A stretch of 64,000 nt of DNA from CALBZG01 sp964486295 (GCA_964486295.1 CAZAMF010000001.1:62001-126000), one strand, 5' to 3'; counted from the stretch's first letter, positions 25,217 to 35,073 are shown. A program made the numbers and translations. The notes: generated by a model from the sequence alone, not told the origin.

Positions 25217-26290
25217 ATGAATGATAGTAACGCAATCCGGATTCTGACAGACGCGGTTAGCATGAAGGCCTCTGACATTTTTCTGGTGCCCGGCAGTTCC
25301 TTTGCGCATAAGATCAACGGAAGGATGAAGATCAGGGATAATGTGAAGCTTTTGCCGGAAACTGTCAGCAGGATCGTCAAAGAAATTTATGACATTGCAG
25401 ACAAACGGTCCATGGAACGAGTGCTGGAATGCGGGGACGATGATTTTTCGTTTTCCGTTGTGGGACTGGCAAGATTCCGGGTAAATGTTTTCAAACAGAG
25501 AGGCACTTTGGCTGCAGTTATAAGAGTCGTCACCTTTGATCTTCCGGATTACAAGGAACTCAACATTTCAGAAACCGTTATGGGGATATCTGCTTTGAAA
25601 AAGGGGCTGGCTCTGGTCACCGGACCTGCCGGCAGCGGTAAAAGCACAACGCTTGCCTGCATTATTGACCAGATCAACCAGACAAGAAACGCCCATATCA
25701 TTACACTTGAAGATCCCATCGAATATTTGCACAGACATAAAAAAAGCATTGTGACCCAGCGGGAAATAGCTACGGACACCGAGTCGTACGTGACCGCCCT
25801 GAGGGCCGCTTTAAGACAAGTTCCGGACGTGATCCTCCTAGGAGAAATGCGGGATTATGAGACGATGAGAATCGCCATGACAGCCGCCGAGACCGGTCAT
25901 CTTGTCATATCGACGCTCCATACCATCGGCGCTGCTAATACTATCGATAGGATCATCGATATGTTTCCGTCAAGCCAGCAGCAGCAGATTAGAGCGCAGC
26001 TATCCATGGTCCTGCAGGTGGTGGTATCTCAGCAGCTTCTTCCGGCCGTGGACGGATCGGCAATACCCGCTTATGAGATCATGTTTTTAAACTATGCCAT
26101 CCGAAACATGATCCGAGAGTCGAGAATCCATCAGATCGACTCCGTGATCTATTCGTCCCAGGGGGAAGGGATGGTCACAATGGATGTCAGCCTTCTTAAG
26201 CTATATAAAGAGGGAAAAATCTCCAGAGAGTCGGCGCTGCAGTTCAGCAGTAATAGGGAAGCGCTGGAAAAAAGAATGGGGTTGGGGTGA
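25217..26290 (+). CDS. PilT-like type IV pilus/secretion ATPase
   Basis: 357 residues. An N-terminal PAS-like domain (MKASDIFLVPGSSFAHKING) leads into the RecA-like core. Visible motifs are Walker A GPAGSGKST (about residue 135), the Asp box HIITLEDPIEYLH, Walker B DVILLGEMRDYETM and the His box HLVISTLHTIGAANTIDRI. GEMRD and the short N-terminal domain point to PilT (retraction) rather than PilB (assembly). An ATG at 25208 overlapping the previous stop is possible, but AGGAG is better spaced for 25217. It is the only motor ATPase in the cluster; no PilB, prepilin peptidase or secretin is visible here. A terminator follows. Confidence 0.88.
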   Translation: MNDSNAIRILTDAVSMKASDIFLVPGSSFAHKINGRMKIRDNVKLLPETVSRIVKEIYDIADKRSMERVLECGDDDFSFSVVGLARFRVNVFKQRGTLAAVIRVVTFDLPDYKELNISETVMGISALKKGLALVTGPAGSGKSTTLACIIDQINQTRNAHIITLEDPIEYLHRHKKSIVTQREIATDTESYVTALRAALRQVPDVILLGEMRDYETMRIAMTAAETGHLVISTLHTIGAANTIDRIIDMFPSSQQQQIRAQLSMVLQVVVSQQLLPAVDGSAIPAYEIMFLNYAIRNMIRESRIHQIDSVIYSSQGEGMVTMDVSLLKLYKEGKISRESALQFSSNREALEKRMGLG

Positions 26291-26332
26291 AAACCGGACT
26301 AAATTCAATGGAGCAATATTAAATGAGCATAC

Positions 26333-26365
26333 AAGCAGCCTGCTTGACCGGGCTGCTATTTTTTT
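26333..26365 (+). terminator. Terminator of the PilT-like cluster
   Basis: AGCAGCC (26334-26340) pairs with GGCTGCT (26351-26357), followed by ATTTTTTT. An extended -10 (TGGTATAAT, 26392-26400) for pcrA lies about 30 bp further. Confidence 0.85.
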
Positions 26366-26456
26366 CAGTTGTGGCGAACAGACGGCTATTTTGGTATAAT
26401 AGGAAAGTGGGGCCGGCATTCAGTTGAATTTTAAGGCCCTTGGGGAGACAGGGAAA

Positions 26457-28694
26457 ATGGATTTATTAAACAACTTGAACGATAAACAACGCGAAGCCGC
26501 GATGCATACAAAAGGCCCGCTTTTGATACTGGCGGGAGCCGGGTCCGGGAAGACAAGCACCATGACACATCGTATAGCCTATCTGATCAAAGAGAAAGGT
26601 GTAAGCCCGCACTCAATTTTTGCCGTTACCTTTACCAATAAAGCGGCCGGAGAGATGAGGGAAAGAGTCGAATCACTTGTTGGATCAGCCAGGGGCATGT
26701 GGATCATGACTTTTCATGCCGCTTGTTTGAGGATGCTTAGATACGATGCCGAAGCGATCGGGTACAAAAAGGACTTTACGGTATATGATCCGACAGACCA
26801 GAAGGCGGTGATCAAGGGCTGCCTGAAAGCAAGAAACATTGATGACAAAAGATTTTCACCGGCATATGTTCTTTCAGTCATAAGTGATTGCAAAGAGAAG
26901 GATATCGATCCTCGCGCATATTATGAAACCAACGGTGGAGAATTCCGGGCTGATACGGTTGCAAAGCTTTATGAGGATTATGAAGCAGTGCTGCATAAAA
27001 ATAATGCCATGGATTTTGACGACCTTTTGCGCAATGCAGTGAAACTCCTCTCTGAAAATCCGGAGATCCTCTCAAAATATCAGGAGAGATTTGAATATAT
27101 CATGGTGGATGAATATCAGGATACCAACTATATTCAGTACCGCCTAGTGAAAATGCTTGCCGATAAGCATCATAATATTTGTGTTGTAGGGGATGACGAC
27201 CAGTGCATCTATCAATGGCGCGGCGCTGATATCAAAAACATACTGAGCTTTGAAAAGGACTTCAAAGGCACGAAAGTAATCAAACTGGAGCAGAATTACC
27301 GATCATACGGCAACATACTGGAAGGAGCCCACTCTGTCATTTCCAAAAACCGTTCCAGGAAAGAAAAGAAACTTTGGACAGAAAAACCTCAAGGTGAAAA
27401 AATAAAATATTACCGGGCAGACAGCGAAAAAGATGAAGCTAGGTATGTAGCCCAGGAAGTGGAACGACTGCGGGGGCTGAATCCATGTGAAGACGGCAAG
27501 CTGAAATACCGGGATTTTGCCATCCTGTATAGAACGAACGCTCAGTCCAGAAGCTTCGAGGACAGCCTGATCGCAAGGGATATTCCTTACCGGGTGCTTG
27601 GAGGACTCCGCTATTACGATAGGAAAGAAATCAAGGACATGATGGCGTATATGCGCCTGGTCCTGAATCCTGATGACGACCTCGCTCTCGCCCGGATCAT
27701 CAACGAACCCAAACGTGGCGTCGGGGACAAGACTCTGGAAAAGCTCAGAGGAATGGCACTGGCCCAGGGTAAAAGCATGCTTCTGACCCTGGCGGACCAG
27801 GCTGTAACGGATTGCCTCGGAGGGAAGGCCGGAGCCGCAGTCAACTCCATGGCACGGATCCTCTTAAGCCTATCAAGGGAAAAAGACAACCTGAGAGTTT
27901 CGGATATCTACGATCAGCTCCTTGCCAAAACCGGATACCTGGCCGCTTTGGAGGAACAGCAGACTGTGGAGTCGGAAGGCCGTATCGAAAACATTCTGGA
28001 ATTCAAATCGGCAATAGTCGATTACGAAAAAGAAGATATTCAGCTGTCTTTATCGGACTTTCTTGAGAAAATCGCCTTAATGGCCGAAGTGGACAATCAT
28101 GACCCGGATGAAGATGCGGTCGTGCTTATGACTCTTCATAGCGCCAAAGGCCTCGAGTTCCCGGTGGTATTTATGGTCGGTATGGAAGATGGACTATTCC
28201 CGGGATGGCGCTCCATGGATTCCGAGGACGGGATTTCTGAGGAAAGACGATTGTGCTATGTCGGAATGACCAGGGCGAAGAGACTGCTCTACTTGTCCAG
28301 TGCGGAGGTGCGAACCATGTATGGGAAAACCGATTTTACAAGAGAATCCATGTTCTTACGGGAGATAGACAAGAAACTGATCGACGGGGACGGCATTTAT
28401 GAACCATCTAAGGTAGACCGGTTGAAAATCGACACCGGGAAAAGCAGAGATGGTTATAGCGGTGAGGTGTTTAAACCATTCGACAGCCTGAAATATGTGC
28501 GGGCTGAGCTGGCCGCAAAAACATCGTCGGCGGCTAACGACAAAATGTCGCTGCAGGCCGGCGACAAAGTCAACCATGCAAAATTCGGCGACGGACTCGT
28601 TGTTGATGTAGCCGGCAAAACGGTTACAGTCATATTTGATTCTGCAGGTACTAAAAAACTGGCGATCGATCTGGCCCCTCTGAAGAAACTATAA
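26457..28694 (+). CDS. pcrA: UvrD/PcrA-family 3'-5' DNA helicase
   Basis: 745-residue superfamily 1A helicase for repair and replication-fork maintenance. Motifs: Q-motif LNDKQREAAMH, Walker A AGAGSGKTSTM, VTFTNKAAGEMRERV, the DEYQDTN Walker B, GDDDQCIYQWRGAD, and motifs V/VI (MTLHSAKGLEFPVVF; RRLCYVGMTRAKRLLYLS). The C terminus has the PcrA-type RNA polymerase-interacting fold (GDKVNHAKFGDGLVVDV). The ATG at 26457 is chosen over an upstream TTG because the helicase core starts immediately. It directly precedes ligA (no gap), a repair pair common in Firmicutes. Confidence 0.96.
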   Translation: MDLLNNLNDKQREAAMHTKGPLLILAGAGSGKTSTMTHRIAYLIKEKGVSPHSIFAVTFTNKAAGEMRERVESLVGSARGMWIMTFHAACLRMLRYDAEAIGYKKDFTVYDPTDQKAVIKGCLKARNIDDKRFSPAYVLSVISDCKEKDIDPRAYYETNGGEFRADTVAKLYEDYEAVLHKNNAMDFDDLLRNAVKLLSENPEILSKYQERFEYIMVDEYQDTNYIQYRLVKMLADKHHNICVVGDDDQCIYQWRGADIKNILSFEKDFKGTKVIKLEQNYRSYGNILEGAHSVISKNRSRKEKKLWTEKPQGEKIKYYRADSEKDEARYVAQEVERLRGLNPCEDGKLKYRDFAILYRTNAQSRSFEDSLIARDIPYRVLGGLRYYDRKEIKDMMAYMRLVLNPDDDLALARIINEPKRGVGDKTLEKLRGMALAQGKSMLLTLADQAVTDCLGGKAGAAVNSMARILLSLSREKDNLRVSDIYDQLLAKTGYLAALEEQQTVESEGRIENILEFKSAIVDYEKEDIQLSLSDFLEKIALMAEVDNHDPDEDAVVLMTLHSAKGLEFPVVFMVGMEDGLFPGWRSMDSEDGISEERRLCYVGMTRAKRLLYLSSAEVRTMYGKTDFTRESMFLREIDKKLIDGDGIYEPSKVDRLKIDTGKSRDGYSGEVFKPFDSLKYVRAELAAKTSSAANDKMSLQAGDKVNHAKFGDGLVVDVAGKTVTVIFDSAGTKKLAIDLAPLKKL

Positions 28695-30701
28695 ATGAAA
28701 AGGATGGAAAAAGATCCTATGAACCGCATGGAAGAATTGGTGGAAATCCTGAATGAAGCGGGACGCACATATTATCAGGAGTCCCGTGAGATTATGCCAA
28801 ATCTGGAATACGACAAGCTTTATGATGAACTGCTTGCGCTGGAGGCGGAAACCGGCATTGTCCTTTCCAATAGCCCGACGATTCATGTAGGCAGTGAGGT
28901 CCTGAGTTACCTGCCGAAAGAAGCGCATAAGGAACGCATGCTTTCACTGAATAAAACCAAGGAAGTCAGCGATTTGAAAGACTGGCTGGGTGATCAGAAG
29001 GCTGTGATTTCCTGGAAGCTGGACGGCCTTACGATCGTACTCTCCTATAGCGGAGGCAAGTTGGTTAAAGCGGTCACAAGAGGCAACGGAGAAATCGGAG
29101 AGGTCATTACTGCCAATGCAAAAATGTTCGTCAATATACCCATAACAATAGGGTACCAGGGAGAACTCGTATTGCGCGGGGAAGCGGTGATTAAATACAG
29201 TGATTTTGAAGAGATCAACGCATCAATAGAGGAGGTTTCTTCAAAATATAAAAATCCCAGAAATCTTTGCAGCGGCACGGTGAGACAATTGAATACCGCC
29301 ATCACTAGAGAACGGAAGGTTCGGTTCTACGCATTTTCTCTCGTGTCAGCAGAACCCGGCGCCGGCAATTTAGCAGAAGAGCCTGATTTTCACAATTCAC
29401 GGGCAGAGCAGCTCAGATGGCTAAAGAAGAACGGTTTTTCTGTAGTAGAATTCAAAATCACTACCGCTGCATTAGTTGAGTCAGATATTTCATGGTTTGC
29501 CAGAGAAGCCTCAAAAACAGATCTGCCTTCTGACGGGCTGGTCCTTTTGTATGACGATATTGAATACGGCCGCAGTCTGGGAGCTACGTCCAAATTCCCG
29601 CGGGATGGCATCGCTTTTAAATGGCGCGATGAATTAGCTGAAACGACATTAAAAGAGATAGAGTGGAGCGCTTCCAGAACGGGCCTGATCAATCCCATCG
29701 CGGTTTTTGAACCGGTGGAGCTGGAAGGGACTACGGTCAGCAGGGCATCGGTGCATAACGTCAGTATAGTCAAGCAACTGGAACTGGGCATCGGAGACCG
29801 CATCACAGTATATAAAGCGAATATGATCATACCGCAGATCGCAGAGAACATCACAAAGAGCGGGCAGGTTGAAATTCCGGAATTTTGCCCGGTATGCGGC
29901 ACGAAGACGATCATTAAGAAAGACAATGGCGTGGAGTCCCTGTTTTGCCCAAACCCGGAATGCCCCGCCAAGCAGATCAAATCATTTACCCTGCTTACAT
30001 CAAGAGATGCTCTGAATATCGAAGGCTTATCGGAAGCTACACTTGAAAAATTTATCGCCGCAGGTATCGTGAAAGAGCCTGCCGACCTGTTCCGACTTTC
30101 GGCGCACAAAGATACCATTGTGGACATGGAAGGTTTTGGCGAGAAATCATATAAGAAACTGATATCTGCATTGAAAAAAGCCTCTGATACAAACGCCGCA
30201 CGGCTTCTTTTCGGCCTTGGTGTTCCCAATATCGGAGTGACCAATGCCAGACTGATCGCAAAGTATACCGGCGGCAACTTCGAAAAGATCATGCAACTCA
30301 CCGAAGAAGAACTGATGAGGATTCCCGGTGTAGGTGAAATCATGGCCAAGGCGTTTGCCGATTATTTCTCGGATGCCGAAAAGCGAAGGAAAGTCGACGA
30401 TCTGCTCCAAGTGCTTCATCTGGAAGAACCGGCGCCGGCAGCGGAAGAAAACAATGTGATCACAGGAAAAACTTTCGTGATCACGGGCAGCCTGGAACGT
30501 TTTGATAACCGGAACGAATTAAAAGAAATCATTGAAGCCCGAGGCGGCAAAGTAGCAGGATCTGTTTCTGCGAAAACCGATTATCTGATCAATAACGACA
30601 ATACATCAAATTCAACCAAAAATAAGAGCGCGAAAGAACTTGGCATCCGAATCATAACGGAGCAGGAGTTTTTAGAATTGACGGGACTGGACATCCAATA
30701 A
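28695..30701 (+). CDS. ligA: NAD-dependent DNA ligase
   Basis: 668 residues, the full LigA length: Ia domain, adenylation domain with catalytic lysine in SWKLDGLT, OB fold (TTVSRASVHN), zinc finger (CPVCGTK ... CPNPECPAK), HhH domain and BRCT (GKTFVITGSLERF). It seals nicks with NAD+. Several usual signatures are diverged: TRGNG in place of TRGDG and RNLCSGTVRQLN in place of the common RNAAAGSLRQ. This places it in a divergent Clostridial LigA group; the lysine and zinc cysteines are intact. The ATG follows the pcrA stop directly; starts at 28704 and 28719 are also possible. Confidence 0.93.
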   Translation: MKRMEKDPMNRMEELVEILNEAGRTYYQESREIMPNLEYDKLYDELLALEAETGIVLSNSPTIHVGSEVLSYLPKEAHKERMLSLNKTKEVSDLKDWLGDQKAVISWKLDGLTIVLSYSGGKLVKAVTRGNGEIGEVITANAKMFVNIPITIGYQGELVLRGEAVIKYSDFEEINASIEEVSSKYKNPRNLCSGTVRQLNTAITRERKVRFYAFSLVSAEPGAGNLAEEPDFHNSRAEQLRWLKKNGFSVVEFKITTAALVESDISWFAREASKTDLPSDGLVLLYDDIEYGRSLGATSKFPRDGIAFKWRDELAETTLKEIEWSASRTGLINPIAVFEPVELEGTTVSRASVHNVSIVKQLELGIGDRITVYKANMIIPQIAENITKSGQVEIPEFCPVCGTKTIIKKDNGVESLFCPNPECPAKQIKSFTLLTSRDALNIEGLSEATLEKFIAAGIVKEPADLFRLSAHKDTIVDMEGFGEKSYKKLISALKKASDTNAARLLFGLGVPNIGVTNARLIAKYTGGNFEKIMQLTEEELMRIPGVGEIMAKAFADYFSDAEKRRKVDDLLQVLHLEEPAPAAEENNVITGKTFVITGSLERFDNRNELKEIIEARGGKVAGSVSAKTDYLINNDNTSNSTKNKSAKELGIRIITEQEFLELTGLDIQ

Positions 30702-30714
30702 AGGGGGTATCGTT

Positions 30715-31710
30715 ATGCTGAAAGCGGGCAAACTGGACAGCAAACTGCTGGAAGAGATCGTCTTTGAGAATATCAAATTCAGAAGGCCGGAGGTTCTGAC
30801 GAGACCGGGCATCGGTGAGGACTGTGCCGTTGTGGATTTCGGAAGTTATGAATGCATCCTGTCGACGGACCCTATAACCGCAGCTATCAATGATATCGGC
30901 AGACTGGCCATGCATGTTTCATGCAACGACGTTGCATCCAATGGCGTGGAGCCATTGGGGATCATGTTGGCAGTCCTGCTTCCCGAAGGCACCAGTGAGG
31001 CGGAAATCAATGAAATGATGCGCCAGGCAGGCGAGGTGTCCGAGGAGCTGGGCGTTGAGATCATCGGCGGGCATACCGAAATTACTGCAGCAGTAAACAA
31101 ACCGGTCATTGTTTCCACAGCCATAGGCAGGGGAAAGAAATGGGCTTCACAAAATGCTGAAAACATGAAGCCGGGAGATCTGATTTACATTACCAAGACC
31201 GCCGGCCTGGAAGGCACCGGAATCATCGCATGGGATCGTGAGGATGAACTGGATGGGTTCCTGACACAGGAGGAACTAGACCTCGCGAAGAACCTTTTGA
31301 GCAAGGTCAGTGTGGTTAAAGAAGGAGTTCTGGCAGGACGGATCGGTACAAACGGCATGCATGATGTCACAGAAGGCGGCATATTAGGGGCTGTGTGGGA
31401 AATGTGCCAGGTGGCAAAAACCGGAGCTGAGGTCTGGGTTGACAAGATACCGGTAGAAGAGGTTACGAAAAAGATTTGTGATGAATATGATATAGACTAC
31501 TTACGGTTGATTTCTTCCGGATCAATGATGATCATGGTTTCCCCGTCCAGGAAAACCGAAATGGAGAAAGCCATGTCGGACGCGGACATTCAGTTCACGA
31601 ACATCGGGGTGATCAAAAAGCGCGATGAAGGGATATGCATGATGATCGGGAATGAAAAGATTGAAATAGCACCTCCGGCCAGCGATGAAATTTACAAAGC
31701 GATCAAATAA
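30715..31710 (+). CDS. AIR synthase-like protein (PurM/HypE/ThiL superfamily)
   Basis: 331 residues. N-terminal half with GIGEDCAVVDFG and the substrate/ATP motif STDPITAA, then CNDVASNGVEPLG and GGHTEITAAV. The C-terminal half has NGMHDVTEGGILGAVWEM. This is the ATP-binding fold shared by PurM, HypE, ThiL and SelD. Many such stand-alone genes in anaerobes are annotated hydrogenase expression/formation protein HypE-like, but no hyp genes are nearby, so the substrate is unknown. AAAGGGGG precedes the ATG, 13 bp after ligA. A weak hairpin (31716-31741) ends the unit. Confidence 0.85.
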   Translation: MLKAGKLDSKLLEEIVFENIKFRRPEVLTRPGIGEDCAVVDFGSYECILSTDPITAAINDIGRLAMHVSCNDVASNGVEPLGIMLAVLLPEGTSEAEINEMMRQAGEVSEELGVEIIGGHTEITAAVNKPVIVSTAIGRGKKWASQNAENMKPGDLIYITKTAGLEGTGIIAWDREDELDGFLTQEELDLAKNLLSKVSVVKEGVLAGRIGTNGMHDVTEGGILGAVWEMCQVAKTGAEVWVDKIPVEEVTKKICDEYDIDYLRLISSGSMMIMVSPSRKTEMEKAMSDADIQFTNIGVIKKRDEGICMMIGNEKIEIAPPASDEIYKAIK

Positions 31711-31715
31711 GGCAA

Positions 31716-31741
31716 AACAAAGACAGCTTTGTTGATTTTAA
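31716..31741 (+). terminator. Weak terminator after the AIR synthase-like gene
   Basis: AACAAAG and CTTTGTT form a 7-bp stem around ACAG, followed by GATTTTA. Confidence 0.5.
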
Positions 31742-31752
31742 TAAAAATGCTA

Positions 31753-31781
31753 TTGACAATGAAATAGAATTTGTTTAAAAT
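31753..31781 (+). promoter_or_regulatory. Promoter of the leu operon
   Basis: TTGACA (31753-31758), 17-bp spacer, TAAAAT (31776-31781), immediately upstream of the T-box leader. Confidence 0.8.
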
Positions 31782-31796
31782 GACAATAATATTTTG

Positions 31797-32020
31797 AATA
31801 AAGATGCGATGAAGGGAATAAGTTGTGAAAACTCCATCCAGAGAGTGGCGCCCTGTGCTGAAAGCGCCATATGGTATTAGCAATGTCTCACCCCCGAGCA
31901 GAACCAAACGAGAGAGTATTCCCCCGAGTTTTTAAGGAACGGAGGGCGATATTAACAAGAGTGGTACCGCGGAAGCTTACGAGCCTTCGTCTCTTGATTT
32001 GTGGAGACGAGGCTTTTTTT
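31797..32020 (+). promoter_or_regulatory. T-box riboswitch, leucine-specific
   Basis: The T-box bulge AAGAGTGGTACCGCGG (31957-31972), whose UGGU pairs with the uncharged tRNA 3' end, and the stem I region starting near GATGAAGGGAATAAG are plain. The probable specifier codon is CTC at 31887-31889, followed by A as usual, which reads leucine and fits the downstream leuACDB. The intrinsic terminator is GCCTTCGTCTC (31983-31993) pairing with GAGACGAGGC (32004-32013) with one bulge, then a run of T. Uncharged tRNA-Leu should stabilise the antiterminator and allow expression. Confidence 0.93.
31983..32020 (+). terminator. T-box regulated terminator
   Basis: About 10-bp stem with one bulged T, loop TTGATTTGTG and a run of seven T; it is mutually exclusive with the antiterminator formed with the T-box bulge. 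Confidence 0.9.
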
Positions 32021-32100
32021 ATATCTGTAATTCAAATGGGGTAGATCTGCGTTGAAATCAAAATGAACTTTTTCAAGCTGAGAGGAAAGGGTTAGAAGAA

Positions 32101-33804
32101 ATGAGAAATTATGAAAAGTACAAAATCGGGTATTTCGTCCCGCCACAGCCATCATTCGACTGGGTGAAAAAGGACCATCTGGAAAAGGCTCCGATCTGGT
32201 GCAGCGTCGATCTCCGTGATGGCAATCAGGCTCTGGTGGTTCCCATGAGCTTGGAGGAAAAGCTTGGATATTTTAAATTGTTGGTGGATATCGGTTTCAA
32301 AGAAATTGAAGTCGGGTTTCCTGCTGCTTCTGAGACGGAATATGAATTCCTGCGTACTCTGATCAAAGAAAATCTGATTCCGGATGATGTGACCGTTCAG
32401 GTTCTCACGCAATCCAGAGAACATATCATTGAAGAGACTTTCCGGGCTTTAAAAGGGGTAAAAAAAGCCATTGTCCATCTGTACAATTCCACATCCCTGG
32501 CACAAAGGGAGCAGGTTTTCCAGATGGAAAAAGAGGAAATCATCGATATCGCCATCAATGGTGCTGGACTTCTCAAAAAATATGCGGCCAAAATGCCCGA
32601 AACCAAATTTCAATTCGAGTACTCACCGGAAAGCTTTACCGGCACTGAGATGGAGTTCTCCGTTGACATTTGCAACGCGGTGATCGATGTGTGGCAGCCT
32701 TCTCCTGAGAACAAAGTGATCATCAACCTGCCGGCTACTGTATCCATGTCGATGCCTCATGTATATGCATCTCAGATCGAATATATGTGTAAAAACCTGA
32801 ATAACCGGGAAAATGTTATTATTTCGCTCCACCCGCACAACGATCGCGGTACAGCGGTAGCGGATTCAGAACTGGGGCTTCTTGCCGGAGCGGACAGAAT
32901 TGAAGGTACATTGTTCGGAAATGGAGAACGTACCGGGAATGTAGACCTGGTCACGCTGGCCATGAACCTGTTTTCCCACGGGGTCAATCCGGAGCTCGAT
33001 CTCTCCAATATGCCGAAGATCGTAAAAGCTTTTGAAAAATATACAGACATTCCGGTACACTTAAGACAGCCGTATGCTGGCAAGCTGGTATTCGCCGCCT
33101 TCTCAGGCTCGCATCAGGATGCAATTGCCAAGGGCATGAGGTGGCGTGACGATAACAAACTCAGAAAGTGGACAGTCCCTTATTTGCCCATCGATCCGCG
33201 GGATGTGGGCAGAGAGTACGAAGCGGATGTAATCCGCATCAACAGCCAGTCGGGCAAGGGCGGAGTAGCATACATTCTGGAGCAGAACTACGGATTTTCA
33301 CTGCCGGCCAAGATGCGGTCCGAAGTCGGCTATCTGATCAAAGGGATATCCGATAAAAATCATAAGGAACTGAAGCCGGACGAATTGTACAAAGTATTTA
33401 TGGAAGAATACGTAAACGTGTTTGACCCCATCGATATCACAGATGCCACATTTAAAAAACTTGCCAACTACAAGAGTGACAACGGAATGAGCGTAGATAT
33501 TGATGTAAACATCGCCGGAGAGGAATTCCACCTGACGGCTTCCGGAAACGGCAGCCTCGATGCAGTAAGCAATGCATTGAAGAAAAGTCCTTATACTTTC
33601 GATTACAAATTTGTTACCTATTCCGAGCATGCACTGGAAAGCGATTCGGACTCGAGGGCGGCAGCCTATGTGGCGATCGCGGACGGCAATGGCTGGGTAT
33701 ACTGGGGAGTAGGTGTTCACGACGATATCGTATTTGCATCGATCAATGCGTTGGTTACTGCACTGAACAGGCAAAATCAAATCAGCCATTTTATTACGGA
33801 ATAG
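32101..33804 (+). CDS. leuA: 2-isopropylmalate synthase
   Basis: 567 residues. It condenses acetyl-CoA with 2-ketoisovalerate, the first step of leucine synthesis. The TIM-barrel catalytic domain has the DRDGNQA-type motif (SVDLRDGNQAL), the metal-binding HPHNDRGTAVAD and GNGERTGNVDLV. A C-terminal LeuA dimer/regulatory domain (DIDVNIAGEEFHLTASGNG), the seat of leucine feedback inhibition in the family, follows. The length fits the long LeuA type (as in mycobacteria and yeast) rather than the short Bacillus form. It is the first gene of the T-box controlled operon. Confidence 0.95.
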   Translation: MRNYEKYKIGYFVPPQPSFDWVKKDHLEKAPIWCSVDLRDGNQALVVPMSLEEKLGYFKLLVDIGFKEIEVGFPAASETEYEFLRTLIKENLIPDDVTVQVLTQSREHIIEETFRALKGVKKAIVHLYNSTSLAQREQVFQMEKEEIIDIAINGAGLLKKYAAKMPETKFQFEYSPESFTGTEMEFSVDICNAVIDVWQPSPENKVIINLPATVSMSMPHVYASQIEYMCKNLNNRENVIISLHPHNDRGTAVADSELGLLAGADRIEGTLFGNGERTGNVDLVTLAMNLFSHGVNPELDLSNMPKIVKAFEKYTDIPVHLRQPYAGKLVFAAFSGSHQDAIAKGMRWRDDNKLRKWTVPYLPIDPRDVGREYEADVIRINSQSGKGGVAYILEQNYGFSLPAKMRSEVGYLIKGISDKNHKELKPDELYKVFMEEYVNVFDPIDITDATFKKLANYKSDNGMSVDIDVNIAGEEFHLTASGNGSLDAVSNALKKSPYTFDYKFVTYSEHALESDSDSRAAAYVAIADGNGWVYWGVGVHDDIVFASINALVTALNRQNQISHFITE

Positions 33805-33825
33805 GAGTTTTAGGAGGATTTAACT

Positions 33826-35073
33826 ATGGGTATGACGATGACTCAAAAAATATTAGCAGCACATGCGGGCCTTGAAGAAGTCAAGCCGGGGCAACTGATC
33901 ATGGCGAACCTTGATATGGTGCTCGGAAACGATATCACTTCGCCGGTTGCCATCAAAGAATTTGAAAAGTCTGGATTCGGTGAGGTTTTTGACAAAAGCA
34001 AAATTTCCCTGGTTATGGACCACTTCACCCCGAACAAGGACATCAAAGCCGCCGAACAGTGTGTGGCATGTAGAACCTTTGCGAAGAGATTTGATATCGA
34101 CAACTTTTATGATGTAGGGAATATGGGGATTGAACATGCACTTCTCCCGGAAAAGGGATTGGTGGCTGCCGGCGACTGCATTATCGGCGCGGATTCTCAT
34201 ACATGCACCTACGGTGCGCTGGGCGCTTTTGCAACCGGTGTGGGGAGCACAGATATGGCTGCCGGTATGGCCACCGGAAAAGCCTGGTTCAAGGTTCCCG
34301 AAGCCATCCGGTTCAATTTGACCGGATCCCTGCGTGAAAATGTAGGCGGGAAGGATGTTATCCTGCATATTATCGGAATGATCGGAGTGGATGGCGCTCT
34401 TTATAAATCCATGGAATTTACAGGCGATGGTGTCAAAAACCTGTCGATGGATGACAGACTTTGCATCGCCAATATGGCCATCGAGGCAGGAGCCAAAAAT
34501 GGCATCTTCATCGTGGATGATATCACCGAAGACTATATGAAAGGCCGGGTCAACCGGCCATATAAAATCTATGCGCCGGATGATGACGCGGACTATTCAA
34601 GAACGATCAATATCGACTTGGGGGCCATCAAACCTACCGTCGCATTCCCACACCTTCCGGAAAATACAAAGACCATCGACGAGGTCGGTGACGTTCCGAT
34701 CCAGCAGGTGGTCATCGGATCCTGCACCAACGGGCGAATCTCCGATATGGCCATCGCCGCTGAGATCCTGAAGGGGAAGAAGGTTCACAAAGACGTCAGA
34801 GCCATCATTATTCCTGCCACTCAGGAGGTCTATAAAGAATGTATAAAGCGAGGCTATCTCGAGATCTTCATCGACGCAGGATGCGTCGTCTCCACCCCGA
34901 CATGCGGGCCTTGCCTGGGAGGGCATATGGGTATCCTTGCTGCCGGTGAACGGTGCGTGGCAACAACCAACAGGAATTTTGTCGGCAGAATGGGACATGT
35001 CGATTCGGAAGTATATCTGGCGGGACCGGCTGTTGCGGCAGCTTCTGCTATAGCCGGAAAAATAGCGATATAG
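33826..35073 (+). CDS. leuC: 3-isopropylmalate dehydratase large subunit
   Basis: 415 residues, the shorter LeuC2/archaeal-type aconitase-superfamily subunit. [4Fe-4S] ligands are in IGSCTNGR and TPTCGPCLGG, and substrate residues lie in GADSHTCTYGALG. With LeuD it isomerises 2- to 3-isopropylmalate. TAGGAGG precedes the ATG. The operon continues with leuD 17 bp on. Confidence 0.95.
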   Translation: MGMTMTQKILAAHAGLEEVKPGQLIMANLDMVLGNDITSPVAIKEFEKSGFGEVFDKSKISLVMDHFTPNKDIKAAEQCVACRTFAKRFDIDNFYDVGNMGIEHALLPEKGLVAAGDCIIGADSHTCTYGALGAFATGVGSTDMAAGMATGKAWFKVPEAIRFNLTGSLRENVGGKDVILHIIGMIGVDGALYKSMEFTGDGVKNLSMDDRLCIANMAIEAGAKNGIFIVDDITEDYMKGRVNRPYKIYAPDDDADYSRTINIDLGAIKPTVAFPHLPENTKTIDEVGDVPIQQVVIGSCTNGRISDMAIAAEILKGKKVHKDVRAIIIPATQEVYKECIKRGYLEIFIDAGCVVSTPTCGPCLGGHMGILAAGERCVATTNRNFVGRMGHVDSEVYLAGPAVAAASAIAGKIAI

